Shown here: piece by piece, positions 37,783-46,597 of the stretch
How positions within the stretch are numbered: the first letter of the stretch is position 1
How the letters are laid out: each line of letters starts with the position of its first letter
From: Pseudodesulfovibrio tunisiensis
GTDB lineage: Bacteria > Desulfobacterota > Desulfovibrionia > Desulfovibrionales > Desulfovibrionaceae
DNA length: 64,000 bases
Direction of reading: 5' to 3'
Assembly: GCF_022809775.1 (NCBI RefSeq)
Contig: NZ_CP094380.1
Coordinates: 2,095,001-2,159,000, forward strand
The notes under the pieces: model-generated
Database searches by the model: none
Told to the model about the DNA's origin: nothing
The model's input: the letters and a program-made list of their open reading frames with translations, nothing else
Translations under genes and position numbers: made by a program

Positions 37783-40479
37783 CTACACGTCCGATTGCGT
37801 CCGCTTCTTGTCGAACTCCACGATTCCGTAGACCGCAAGACCGCAGAGAATGATCTTGCCCCAGTCGAACACATCCACGGGGGCGCTGGAAAACAGCGTA
37901 TTCATGAACGGAGCGTAGGTGAACGCCCCCTGCAACGCCATCATCAGTGCGAATCCCCCGACCACCCACGGGTTGGACATGAAACCCAGCGCAAAGGGCG
38001 AACGCGTAAACGACCTTGCGTTGAACAGGTAGAACGCCTCCACCACCACGAACACGTTCACGGCCATGGTGCGCGCCTTTTCAATGGATGCGCCGTTCAG
38101 CAGCTCCCACTTGAACAGGCCGAACGCGCACACGAGCAGCAGCACGCTGACAATGCCGACCCTGCGCAGCATGGTCCTGTCCAGAATCGGTCGGGCCGGA
38201 TCGCGCGGCGGCCGATCCATGATGCCCGGCTCCCTTGGCTCGAAGGCGAGCATCATGCCCAGACACGCGGCCGTGGTCATGTTGATCCACAGAATCTGCA
38301 CCGGCAGGATGGGCAATGTCGCGCCAAACAGGATCGCGGTCAGGATGACCAGCCCTTCGCCCGCATTCGTGGGCAGAGTCCAGGCAATGAACTTCACCAG
38401 ATTGGCGAATACGCCACGCCCCTCTTCCACTGCCGCCTCGATGGTCGCGAAATTGTCGTCGGTCAGGACCATGTCCGCGGCTTCCTTGGCCACCTCGGTT
38501 CCGGTGATGCCCATGGCCACGCCGATGTCCGCCTGCTTGAGTGCGGGCGCGTCGTTCACCCCGTCGCCGGTCATGGCGCAGACCTCGCCGGTCTTCTGCA
38601 ACGCCAGCACCAGCCGCAACTTCTGTTCCGGGGAAACCCGGGCAAACACCGGGATGCCCGGGGCCTTCTCCACCAGATCATGGTCGCTCAAATCCGCGAT
38701 TTCCCTGCCGGTCAGCACCGGACAATCCTCGCCAAGCTGGCAATCCCCGCCGCGCAGTCCCAGACGCAGGCCTATGGCCTCGGCGGTCAGGGCGTGATCG
38801 CCGGTAATCATCTTGACCTTCACGCCCGCATGCTGACACGCGGCAATGGCTGAAATCGCCTCCTTTCTGGGCGGGTCGATCATGCCCTGCAACCCCACGA
38901 AGGTCATGCCCATGCACGCATCCGACCGCACCAGCCCGCCGTCCGCGTCCAAATCCTTGCGCGCAAACGCCAGCACTCGAAGCCCTCGGGAAGCCAGCTC
39001 ATGCTGCTCCCGCACCACGGCCTCGACATCCAGTTCCATGCCCTCCCCGGACTCGCTCAGGGCGTCCATGCAGCATTCCAGCACCTTTTCCACAGCTCCC
39101 TTCAGGTACACCACGCGTCCGCCCTCGTGGTTATGCAGGGTGGCCATGTACTGCCATTCCGATTCGAACGGCAGCTCGTCCACGCGCGCAAACGCCGAGC
39201 TCTCCGCCTCCCGTTCCAGCCCGTATTTCCGGGCGGACACCACAAGCGCGCCTTCGGTCGGATCGCCCTCCACGGCAGGCCGCCCTTCCTTCATGTAAAT
39301 CCTCGCGTCATTGCAGAGCAGTCCGGCCCGCATGCATTCCTCCAACGCCCGGCCTCCGGCCTCGCCACCATCCGCAGCCGAGATGGCTCCGTCATACCCG
39401 TATCCGTCTCCGGACACGGTGTAGGCCCTGCCACCGCACCGGATTTCCTGCACCGTCATCTGATTCTCGGTCAAAGTGCCGGTCTTGTCCGAGCAGATCA
39501 CGGTCGTGCCGCCCAGCGTTTCCACGGCAGGCAGCTTGCGGATGATCGCCTTTCTCCCTGCCATGCGCGACACGCCCAATGCCAGGATGATGGTCACGGC
39601 CGCAGGCAACCCCTCGGGGATCGCGCCCACGGCAAGGGCAACAGCGGCCATGAACATCTCGTTCACGGGTTCGGAGCGAATCAGCCCGAGCACGAATGAA
39701 GCCGCAGCCAGACACAGAATGGCGATCAGCAGCATGTGGCTGAACCGCGTGATCTTTCTGGTCAGCGGCGTTTCCAGTTCATCCGCAGCCTCGATCAGTC
39801 CGGAAATGCGGCCGATCTCGGTATGGTTGCCCGTGGCCACCACAACGCCCCGGCCCTGACCATAGCTGACCAGCGTCCCGGCGTATGCCATGCATCTGCG
39901 CTCGGCCAGCACCGCATCCGGCGGCAAACGGCCCGGTTCCTTGTCCACGGGCAGGGATTCTCCGGTCAGTGCGGACTCATCGATGCGCAGCTCCTTGCCT
40001 GAAAGAATCCGCAAATCCGCTGGCACCTTGTCCCCGGACCGCAGCAGCACCACGTCCCCGGGCACCACGCCCGAGGCAGGAATCCTGTCCGAACTCCCGG
40101 CGCGGAATACCACGGCCTCGGTGCTCATGCTCGCGGACAGGGAATCCAGCGCCTTCACGGCCTTGGCCTCCTGAATGTACCCCACCACCGCGTTCACCAG
40201 CACCACGGCCAGTATGACCAGCGAATCCACCCACTCGCCCAGATACGCCGTCACCAGCCCTGCCGCTATCAGAATGTAGACAAGCGGCTGATGGAATTGC
40301 AGCAGGAACCTTTCCAGATTCGTCCTGCCCTTCTTCCCGGTGATCACGTTCTCCCCGAAATGCTTCAGCCGCTGCTCCACCTCCAGCTCGTCCAGCCCCT
40401 TCCCGGGATCAACGTCCAGAAACTGCGCAACCTCGTCCGCCTCAATGTGATGCCAATGCTTGTCCAGCAACCTTTCCAT
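37783..40479 (-). CDS. P-type cation-transporting ATPase (P2 / Ca2+-like)
   Basis: An 898-residue inner-membrane ion pump. The phosphorylation motif DKTGT starts at Asp331; the dephosphorylation motif LTGES, MITGDH and GDGVNDAPALKQADIGVAMG are all present, and the membrane helix 4 motif is IPEGLP as in P2 pumps for calcium or manganese. An N-terminal cytosolic domain and ten predicted helices fit. GGAGGGGG precedes the ATG at 40479. Specificity (calcium, manganese, sodium or magnesium) is not settled by these motifs. A palindromic element lies between this gene and the divergent regulator. Confidence 0.92.
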   Translation of the reverse strand: MERLLDKHWHHIEADEVAQFLDVDPGKGLDELEVEQRLKHFGENVITGKKGRTNLERFLLQFHQPLVYILIAAGLVTAYLGEWVDSLVILAVVLVNAVVGYIQEAKAVKALDSLSASMSTEAVVFRAGSSDRIPASGVVPGDVVLLRSGDKVPADLRILSGKELRIDESALTGESLPVDKEPGRLPPDAVLAERRCMAYAGTLVSYGQGRGVVVATGNHTEIGRISGLIEAADELETPLTRKITRFSHMLLIAILCLAAASFVLGLIRSEPVNEMFMAAVALAVGAIPEGLPAAVTIILALGVSRMAGRKAIIRKLPAVETLGGTTVICSDKTGTLTENQMTVQEIRCGGRAYTVSGDGYGYDGAISAADGGEAGGRALEECMRAGLLCNDARIYMKEGRPAVEGDPTEGALVVSARKYGLEREAESSAFARVDELPFESEWQYMATLHNHEGGRVVYLKGAVEKVLECCMDALSESGEGMELDVEAVVREQHELASRGLRVLAFARKDLDADGGLVRSDACMGMTFVGLQGMIDPPRKEAISAIAACQHAGVKVKMITGDHALTAEAIGLRLGLRGGDCQLGEDCPVLTGREIADLSDHDLVEKAPGIPVFARVSPEQKLRLVLALQKTGEVCAMTGDGVNDAPALKQADIGVAMGITGTEVAKEAADMVLTDDNFATIEAAVEEGRGVFANLVKFIAWTLPTNAGEGLVILTAILFGATLPILPVQILWINMTTAACLGMMLAFEPREPGIMDRPPRDPARPILDRTMLRRVGIVSVLLLVCAFGLFKWELLNGASIEKARTMAVNVFVVVEAFYLFNARSFTRSPFALGFMSNPWVVGGFALMMALQGAFTYAPFMNTLFSSAPVDVFDWGKIILCGLAVYGIVEFDKKRTQSDV

Positions 40480-40626
40480 GGTTCCCCCTCCATCGAAATC
40501 CGACCGAATATGCCCATTTTGCCCCGACCATACCCCGCCTCGCGGATTCAAGACAAGTCCTGATCCCTTTTTTGCCTTCGGCGACCTAAACCTTTTGAAA
40601 AAGGTTCAGGAATCCGAAACTTTTTG

Positions 40627-40926
40627 GTGCTACGCCGCCTGAAAAAACACAGGGAACTTGTCAGGCTCATATGGCGGCGTAGTTGGTCGCACCACAGCCA
40701 AACCTGCCCTGCCGAGAAACGAATCTCGGGGGAAATGAACAGACAAAGAAAAAAAACTCTCTCTTTCGGACCACCCGTTTCGGGCAAATCGAGCAGCCGG
40801 AGAAATGTCCCGGCAGGGCATTCCTCCGGCTGCTCGATTTTCCCGAAACGGAATGGGGATCCAAGGGGCCTTGCTCCTTGACGGGTCCGGGCAGCGCCCG
40901 GGCCCCCCGGGAGGGTCGCCGAAGGC
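40627..40926 (-). repeat. Dispersed structured element, type 1, copy C
   Basis: About 300 bases, same make-up as the elements at 45307 and 61200 but in reverse orientation. Main stem: 31-base arms 40777-40807 and 40819-40849, loop of 11. A small stem CCGGGC/GCCCGG stands where the other copies have CTGGGC/GCCCAG. Near the other end are a stem TCTCGG/CCGAGA and the pair CTACGCCGCC/GGCGGCGTAG. The remainder of the 504-base gap 40480-40983 holds AACCTTTT-GA-AAAAGGTT (40590-40607) and presumably both divergent promoters, which I cannot pin down. Confidence 0.8.
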
Positions 40927-40983
40927 CTCTTTTCCCATCCCCCGGCTATTGGCGTGCGTGCGTATCCCTGATAGGTTGCCGTC

Positions 40984-42321
40984 ATGCCGTTTCCCAGGGA
41001 TCTTCCGCTTGAGGACGTATTTTCGTCCATTGCCGACGGGCTGTTCACCGTGGATGCGGACTGGAACGTGACGTACTTCAACGAGGCAGCCGAACGCATC
41101 ACGGGCATCAGCGCGTCCGAGGCCGTGGGCTGCAAATGCTGGGACGTGTTCCGCTCCAGCCTGTGCGACGGAAACTGCGCGCTCAAGGCGTGCTTGCAGA
41201 ATGGCGGTCCCATCACGAACAAGTCGATTTTCGTGGTACGCCGGGACGGCAGAAAGGTGCCCATTTCCATTTCCGCCTCGCCGTTGCGCAATGCCCGCGG
41301 CGAAGTGATCGGCGGGGTGGAGACCTTCCGCGACCTGACCGAGATTCAGGTCATGCGCAAACGGGTCAAGGAACTGTACAAGTTCGAGGACATCGTGGGC
41401 CGCAGTCCGGCTCTGGAAAAGATATTCGAAATCCTGCCACAGGTAAGCCGTTCCGAGGCCACGGTGCTTCTGCTGGGCGAATCCGGCACGGGCAAGGAAC
41501 TGTTTGCCCGGGCCATCCACAACCTGAGCACGCGCAAGGACGGGCCATTCGTGGCCGTGAACTGCGGCGCACTGCCCGACACCCTGCTGGAATCCGAATT
41601 GTTCGGATACAAGGCCGGTGCGTTCACGGACGCGCGCAAGGACAAACCGGGCCGCTTCGAATTGGCACGCGGCGGCACGATCTTTCTGGATGAAATCGGC
41701 GACCTGCCAGCAAAATTGCAGGTCAAGCTGCTCCGCGTGCTTCAGGAAAAGGCGTTCGAGCCATTGGGCGGAGTGCATCCGGTCAAGGCGAACGTACGCG
41801 TTGTGGCGGCCACAAACCGCAATCTGGAAAAACTGGTCGCAGACGGCACGTTCCGGCAGGACCTGTACTATCGCCTGAACGTGGTCACCCTGCGGTTGCC
41901 GCCCCTGCGCGAGCGACGCGGAGACATCGGCCTGCTTCTGGACCACTTCATCGAGGAATTCAACGCGATTCAGGGCAAACAAGTGGACGGGGTTTCCGAA
42001 GACGTGATGCACATTCTCATGCGCCATGACTTCCCGGGCAACGTACGCGAGCTGGAAAACATCCTGGAATTCGCGTTCATCCTGTGCTCCTCGGGCTTCA
42101 TTCAGGTGGACCATCTGCCCGAGAACCTCCGGCCCAGACAGTCCGGTTCCACTGACCCGAACGCCCTGTTTTCCGGCACGCTGGAACAGATCAAGTGCCG
42201 GGCCGTGCGCGCGGCGCTGCAACGCAATGATGGCAAACGCATGGCCACCTGCCGGGAACTCGGCATTTCCAAGGACACGCTCCGCCGCATGCTCGCCCGC
42301 TGCGAAAAATCGGGCGAATAA
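40984..42321 (+). CDS. PAS-domain sigma-54-dependent transcriptional activator
   Basis: A 445-residue enhancer-binding protein. An N-terminal PAS domain (residues about 8-118) contains a cysteine group (CKCWDVFRSSLCDGNC and then KAC) that could hold an iron-sulfur or redox centre; the AAA+ domain has Walker A GESGTGKE near 162, the sigma-54 contact loop as GAFTDA and DEIGDL; the C-terminal Fis-type helix-turn-helix is in ATCRELGISKDTLRRML. There is no receiver domain, so it senses directly through PAS. A well-matched sigma-54 promoter stands 103 bases after its stop, before the NifX-like and mrp genes, its likely targets. Confidence 0.93.
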   Translation: MPFPRDLPLEDVFSSIADGLFTVDADWNVTYFNEAAERITGISASEAVGCKCWDVFRSSLCDGNCALKACLQNGGPITNKSIFVVRRDGRKVPISISASPLRNARGEVIGGVETFRDLTEIQVMRKRVKELYKFEDIVGRSPALEKIFEILPQVSRSEATVLLLGESGTGKELFARAIHNLSTRKDGPFVAVNCGALPDTLLESELFGYKAGAFTDARKDKPGRFELARGGTIFLDEIGDLPAKLQVKLLRVLQEKAFEPLGGVHPVKANVRVVAATNRNLEKLVADGTFRQDLYYRLNVVTLRLPPLRERRGDIGLLLDHFIEEFNAIQGKQVDGVSEDVMHILMRHDFPGNVRELENILEFAFILCSSGFIQVDHLPENLRPRQSGSTDPNALFSGTLEQIKCRAVRAALQRNDGKRMATCRELGISKDTLRRMLARCEKSGE

Positions 42322-42423
42322 TTCGCCTGCCCCGACGATTCCGGGCGCATCCCTCTTCCCTTTCAGCTTCGCACTGGGAAAGTAAACACCAGTATTTACA
42401 TACTTTTATTTTATATATTTCTT

Positions 42424-42439
42424 TGGCACGCCGCATGCT
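42424..42439 (+). promoter_or_regulatory. Sigma-54 promoter of the NifX-like/mrp pair
   Basis: TGGCACG-CCGC-ATGCT matches the TGGCACG-N4-TTGCW consensus at all but one core base, with the needed ten bases between GG and GC. It is 49 bases before the start at 42488 and follows the gene for a sigma-54 activator. Confidence 0.8.
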
Positions 42440-42487
42440 TTGCGTCTAGTCAGTTCGCGTCGGAATGTCCCGCGGACGGAGCCGATT

Positions 42488-42904
42488 ATGACGGAAACAA
42501 AGAACCTGATTTGCCTGGCTTGTTACCAGGATCGACTTGCCTCGGTATTCGACAACGCAAGCGAATACCGGCTGTACGAGACAGATCAGGACAACCATAT
42601 TTACCCCGCAGGCCGCCTATCCCTTCCCTCAAAGGACCCTATGGACAGGACATCCGCCATTATGGCCTGCGGGGTAACTTGCATTCTCTGCGGCGCAGTG
42701 TGCGACACCACCCGCAAGCATCTGGAGCGCGGCGGCATTGCCGTGCATCCATGGTTGACTGGAACCATTGACGAAACACTCCGGGCCTACCTGCAAGGTT
42801 CTCTGGCGGACTTTGCCATGCCCGGTTGCAGAAACTGCGGGGAACGCCGATCCCCGGCGGTTGTGCCCGTCCCGAATGCCGACGCGGGACAGGAGCGCGA
42901 CTGA
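42488..42904 (+). CDS. NifX/NifB-type dinitrogenase cofactor-family protein
   Basis: A 138-residue protein resembling the FeMo-cofactor-binding family: YRLYETDQDNHI near the N-terminus, a central ILCGAVCDTTRKHLERGGIA, then VHPWLTGTIDETLRAYLQG and a C-terminal cysteine pair (MPGCRNCG). Eight cysteines in all suggest metal or cluster binding. In sulfate reducers relatives occur with Mrp ATPases and the orange-protein genes. GGACGGAG precedes the ATG at 42488. It lies under a sigma-54 promoter and is followed by mrp. Confidence 0.75.
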   Translation: MTETKNLICLACYQDRLASVFDNASEYRLYETDQDNHIYPAGRLSLPSKDPMDRTSAIMACGVTCILCGAVCDTTRKHLERGGIAVHPWLTGTIDETLRAYLQGSLADFAMPGCRNCGERRSPAVVPVPNADAGQERD

Positions 42905-42990
42905 CCTGGCAAACAGGCATTTGACATTCCCGCATCAGGTGTTAACTCTCCTTCGAAACATTGAAGCAAACCACCCGCAAGGAGTCTCAT

Positions 42991-43857
42991 ATGAGCGACG
43001 CATGCAACGGCTGTTCTTCGGCTACCGGAGACGGCGGCTGTTCCAACCCGAACGGTTGTCCCAGCCAGGAAGACATGAAGCTGAAGAAGACCCTGTCCCG
43101 CATCAAGCACAAGGTCGTGGTCATGTCCGGCAAGGGCGGCGTTGGCAAGTCCACTGTCGCCGCGAACATTGCGGTGGCCCTGGCTCTGGCCGGCAAGAAG
43201 GTCGGCCTGCTCGACGTTGACGTGCACGGCCCGTCCATCCCCCGCCTGCTCAGCCTCAAGGGCAATGCCCCCAAGGTTTCCGACGGCAAGATGGAACCCG
43301 TGCAGTGGAACCGCAACCTGTGGGTCATGTCCCTCGGCTTTCTGATTCCCGACCCGAATCAGGCCGTGATCTGGCGCGGTCCGGTCAAGATCGGCCTGAT
43401 CAAGCAGTTCGTGGAGGACGTGGCCTGGGGCGATCTCGATTTTCTCGTGGTCGACTGCCCTCCGGGAACCGGCGACGAGCCGCTCTCCACGCTCCAGACT
43501 CTGGGCACCGACGCGCTCGGCGTGATCGTGACCACTCCGCAGGGCGTGGCCGTGGACGACGTGCGCCGCTCCATCTCCTTTGTGCGTGAACTGGAAAACA
43601 CCGTGTTCGGCGTGATCGAGAACATGTCCGGCTTTGTCTGCCCGGATTGCGGAGCCATCCACAACATCTTCAGTTCCGGCGGCGGCGAAGAACTGGCCAG
43701 GGAAATGGGCGCGAACTTCCTCGGACGCGTGCCCATTGATCCGGAAGTCGCCCGCTCCGGCGACGAAGGCTACCCGTTCATGAAGGTCCACAAGGACACG
43801 TCCACGGGCAAGATATTCGCGGAAATCATCAAGCCTCTGCTGGCCCTTCCCGAATAA
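42991..43857 (+). CDS. Mrp/NBP35-type iron-sulfur cluster carrier ATPase
   Basis: A 288-residue deviant-Walker P-loop ATPase that assembles or transfers [4Fe-4S] clusters. The N-terminus holds cysteines 5, 8, 17 and 23, the P-loop is SGKGGVGKST near residue 46, and the bridging-cluster motif CPDC lies in GFVCPDCGAI. AAGGAG precedes the ATG. Together with the NifX-like protein and the sigma-54 activator it forms a small metal-cofactor unit like the Mrp genes near the orange-protein locus of Desulfovibrio. Confidence 0.92.
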   Translation: MSDACNGCSSATGDGGCSNPNGCPSQEDMKLKKTLSRIKHKVVVMSGKGGVGKSTVAANIAVALALAGKKVGLLDVDVHGPSIPRLLSLKGNAPKVSDGKMEPVQWNRNLWVMSLGFLIPDPNQAVIWRGPVKIGLIKQFVEDVAWGDLDFLVVDCPPGTGDEPLSTLQTLGTDALGVIVTTPQGVAVDDVRRSISFVRELENTVFGVIENMSGFVCPDCGAIHNIFSSGGGEELAREMGANFLGRVPIDPEVARSGDEGYPFMKVHKDTSTGKIFAEIIKPLLALPE

Positions 43858-43884
43858 GTTTCCGGAAACACGACAGAATAATTC

Positions 43885-43918
43885 ACGGCCATGCTTCGTT
43901 TTTTCGAAGCATGGCCGT
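43885..43918 (+). terminator. Perfect 14-bp hairpin with T6 loop
   Basis: ACGGCCATGCTTCG and CGAAGCATGGCCGT pair without mismatch around TTTTTT. The T-run is in the loop rather than after the stem, so it is not a standard terminator; it may be a processing stem or protein-binding site. It ends 20 bases before the amidohydrolase start. Confidence 0.6.
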
Positions 43919-43938
43919 ATGCATTGCAAGGGGGAACC

Positions 43939-45306
43939 ATGACAACGACACTCATCCGCAACGCAACCATCCTGACCATGGACAAACAGCGCCGCATCTT
44001 TCAGGGCGGCGACGTGCTCGTGAGTCAGGGCAAGATCGCGGCCATCGGCGGCGTGCCCGAGGACATGATTCCCGAAGACGCGGAAATCGTGGACGCAACA
44101 GGCAAGCTCGTGCTGCCCGGCCTGATCAACACCCACGTCCACACTTCCCAGCAGCTCGAACGCGGACTGGCCGACGACGTGAACCTGCTCACATGGCTGC
44201 ATGACCGCACATGGCCCTTTGAAAGCGCGCTGCTTGAGGACGATTCGTATTTCTCCACCCTTGCCTGCGGCATCGAGCTCATCAAGTCCGGCGTGACCAC
44301 CTTTGCCGAGGCCGGTGGCCAGCACGTCAACGGCATGGCGCGCGGCGTGCGCAAGCTCGGCATGCGCGCGGCCCTGTGCCAGTCCAGCATGGATTGCGGA
44401 CAGGGACTGCCCGACGGCTGGGTGCGGCCCACCCAGCAGGTTCTGGACGAGCAGCTCGGCCTGCATGCCCGCTGGCACGGACAGGCAGACGGCCGCATCT
44501 CGGTCTGGCTCGGTCTGCGCACCATATTCAACTGTTCCGACGAACTCATCCGCCGCACCATGCGCGAAGCCGAACGCCTCAACACCCGTGTGCACATGCA
44601 TGTGGCCGAGGTCAGGGAGGAAGTTGAATTCGTGCGCGACACGCGCGGCGCAACCACGGTCCGCCATCTTGCGGACATCGACGCGCTCTCCCCGAATCTC
44701 CTTGCCGTGCACACGGTCTGGCTCACGCCCGAGGAAGTCGCTCTGTTCGCGGAACACGACGTCAAGGTCTCGCACAATCCCGCGGCAGCCATGCGCGTGC
44801 TCGGGTTCGCCCCGGTGCCGGACATGATCCGGGCGGGCGTCAGCGTGTCCATCGGCACGGACGGCGCACCCTGCAACAACCGCATGGACATGTTCGACGA
44901 GATGTACACCACCTCGCTCATCCACAAGGGCCGGTATCTCGATCCCACGATCATCACGGCCGAAACCATTCTGGAAATGGCCACCCTGCACGGTGCGCGC
45001 TGCATGGGCATGGAAAGGGAAATCGGCTCGCTCGAACCCGGCAAGCAGGCCGACCTCATCCTCGTGGACCCGCGCGACGCAGGCAGTCTGCCCCTGCACG
45101 ATCCGGTCACCGGACTTGTCACGGCCATGCATTCCTCCAACGTCGATTCCACCATGTGCGCAGGCCAGTGGCTCATGCGCGACAGAAAAATCCTGACAGT
45201 TGACGAGGACATGCTGCTCGACGAAATTCAGGAACGCGCCGAGCACATTCGCGAACGCGCAGGCATCAATCTGCCCTCGCGCTATCCCGTGATCAAGGTG
45301 AGATAG
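43939..45306 (+). CDS. Amidohydrolase, methylthioadenosine/S-adenosylhomocysteine deaminase type
   Basis: A 455-residue metal-dependent deaminase. Zinc ligands are visible: His66 and His68 (NTHVHTSQQ), the histidine in RVHMHVAE, and the acid/histidine regions VSHNPAAAMR and SIGTDGAPCNN. Length and motifs fit MtaD/SsnA-type enzymes, which deaminate 5'-methylthioadenosine or SAH to the inosine form in methyl-cycle salvage; guanine- or chlorohydrolase-like activity cannot be excluded. GGGGGAA precedes the ATG. The palindromic element A follows directly after the stop. Confidence 0.85.
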   Translation: MTTTLIRNATILTMDKQRRIFQGGDVLVSQGKIAAIGGVPEDMIPEDAEIVDATGKLVLPGLINTHVHTSQQLERGLADDVNLLTWLHDRTWPFESALLEDDSYFSTLACGIELIKSGVTTFAEAGGQHVNGMARGVRKLGMRAALCQSSMDCGQGLPDGWVRPTQQVLDEQLGLHARWHGQADGRISVWLGLRTIFNCSDELIRRTMREAERLNTRVHMHVAEVREEVEFVRDTRGATTVRHLADIDALSPNLLAVHTVWLTPEEVALFAEHDVKVSHNPAAAMRVLGFAPVPDMIRAGVSVSIGTDGAPCNNRMDMFDEMYTTSLIHKGRYLDPTIITAETILEMATLHGARCMGMEREIGSLEPGKQADLILVDPRDAGSLPLHDPVTGLVTAMHSSNVDSTMCAGQWLMRDRKILTVDEDMLLDEIQERAEHIRERAGINLPSRYPVIKVR

Positions 45307-45603
45307 CCTTCGGCGCCCCCTCCCGGGAGGCTGGGCGCTGCCCAGACCCGCAAGGAGCAATGCCCCTTGACCCCATATGTTTCGAAAATCGGAAGCGGTC
45401 CGGTGAATGCCCTGACGGGACATTCGCCGGACCGCTTCCGATTTTCGAAACGGGGTTGGACTGGCACTGGAAACTGTTTTTTTTCTTTTCCATTTTCCCC
45501 TGAGTCCTGTTTTTCGACAGGGCAGATCTTCTCATTTCCGCGCCCGACTACGCCGCCAAACAGGCTGAACAGGTTCCCTCGTTTCCCACAGGCGACGTAG
45601 CGA
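45307..45603 (+). repeat. Dispersed structured element, type 1, copy A
   Basis: A 297-base non-coding element beginning at the base after the amidohydrolase stop. Order of structures: CCTCCCGGGAGG; CTGGGC-GCT-GCCCAG; a conserved linker (AAGGAGCAATGCCCCTTGAC); a 31-bp stem (45379-45409 with 45421-45451, one G-T pair) around an 11-base loop CCCTGACGGGA shape; CCTGT/ACAGG; and a terminal stem CTACGCCGCC/GGCGACGTAG. Copies B and C share the order and linkers but use different stem sequences. The 381-base gap 45307-45687 holds nothing else clear. Confidence 0.82.
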
Positions 45604-45687
45604 CAAAAAATCGCCGAAAACATTGATTGCCACAGGAACGAATGTTTCTTATCAGGGAGGGAGTACCCCAAGTCCTTCGGAGGTTTC

Positions 45688-46500
45688 ATGCAAAGCGCGA
45701 TAGTCCACCATCTGCGTCCCGAGTTCGAGCCTGTGGCCCTGCTGTGGAGCAACGACTGTCCGGAAGGCGCAGTACGATTCAGGCCGGGGCGATTCGGGTG
45801 CGTCCTGTTCCTGTTCGGCATGGCGTCCAAACAGGGCAAGGTAACGGCCGCAGACCGGGAAAGTCTGGCCTGCGAAGGCGGCAGGGCCGGGTTGGGCCTT
45901 GGCGTGGATTTCGACATCACGCTCGGACTGGAGACCTACGGAGCATTGTTCAGCAAGGGCACACAGGCAGCACCCGATGCCGAAGCCTATGCCCGGGTGC
46001 TGGAACAGGTGCCGGAACGCTTCAGGGACCTGTTCGAATTCGGGGAACGCCATCACTGTTCCTTTGAACGGGCCATGGACTGGCTGCAGAACGGGCTGCC
46101 CCATTACGACATCCCGTTTCGGTATGTGCTGTTCAAGCCGCTGTCGCAGGTCGAGGACGGCGACAACGTGCGCACCGTGATCTTTCCGGTCACGCCCGTG
46201 GAACTGGCCGGCTTGCTCACCCTGACCGGATCGGTCATCCCCGGCACGGACCCGGTTCAGGTGCCGCAGGGCGCGGACTGCAATCACATCGGCAGCTTTC
46301 CCTATGCTCAGGGCGAAGCAGAGCAGCCACGCGCCGTGCTGGGCATGACCGGGGTTGACGGCCGGGAGGCCATGCACACCTATTTCCGGGACGACGTGCT
46401 GACGCTTGCCCTGCCGTGGAAGCTCTTCCGGCAGATGGAGCAGGAAGCCGAGGACAGCGTTCTGCAAACGCCTTCCTGGAAGAAACTGATCCGAACCTGA
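45688..46500 (+). CDS. DUF169 family protein
   Basis: A 270-residue protein of the DUF169 family, recognised by the opening PEFEPVALLWSNDCPEGAVR and the glycine-rich cysteine region RFGCVLFLFGMASKQGKV. Such proteins often carry several conserved cysteines and are found in anaerobes; their function is unknown. AGGAGG-like TCGGAGG precedes the ATG. It is separate from the amidohydrolase by the palindromic element and is followed by the MocR-type regulator gene, which could be its controller. Confidence 0.8.
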   Translation: MQSAIVHHLRPEFEPVALLWSNDCPEGAVRFRPGRFGCVLFLFGMASKQGKVTAADRESLACEGGRAGLGLGVDFDITLGLETYGALFSKGTQAAPDAEAYARVLEQVPERFRDLFEFGERHHCSFERAMDWLQNGLPHYDIPFRYVLFKPLSQVEDGDNVRTVIFPVTPVELAGLLTLTGSVIPGTDPVQVPQGADCNHIGSFPYAQGEAEQPRAVLGMTGVDGREAMHTYFRDDVLTLALPWKLFRQMEQEAEDSVLQTPSWKKLIRT

Positions 46501-46522
46501 TCGGCTACAGTCGATTTTTCTG

Positions 46523-46552
46523 CCGATTGTATGATATTTTCAAACCGATTGT
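46523..46552 (+). promoter_or_regulatory. Direct repeats before the MocR-type gene
   Basis: CCGATTGT occurs at 46523-46530 and again at 46545-46552, 22 bases apart, i.e. two helix turns, so both sit on the same face. The second also forms CCGA-TTG-TCGG. Direct repeats at this spacing are common for MocR/GntR dimers. Confidence 0.6.
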
Positions 46553-46562
46553 CGGCATTTGG

Positions 46563-46591
46563 TTGACTTTGTGTGCGGACAATGAATAATG
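46563..46591 (+). promoter_or_regulatory. Strong sigma-70-like promoter
   Basis: TTGACT, 17 bases, ATAATG. The -10 overlaps the ATG at 46589, so transcription would begin near 46598, where another in-frame ATG lies; this would give a leaderless mRNA. No ribosome site precedes either ATG. Confidence 0.6.
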
Positions 46592-46597
46592 GCCGCC

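Noticed and set aside
36295..38853. 852-codon plus-strand frame spanning the end of lon and the ATPase gene
   Set aside because: It overlaps two certain genes in other frames and crosses a strong bidirectional terminator.
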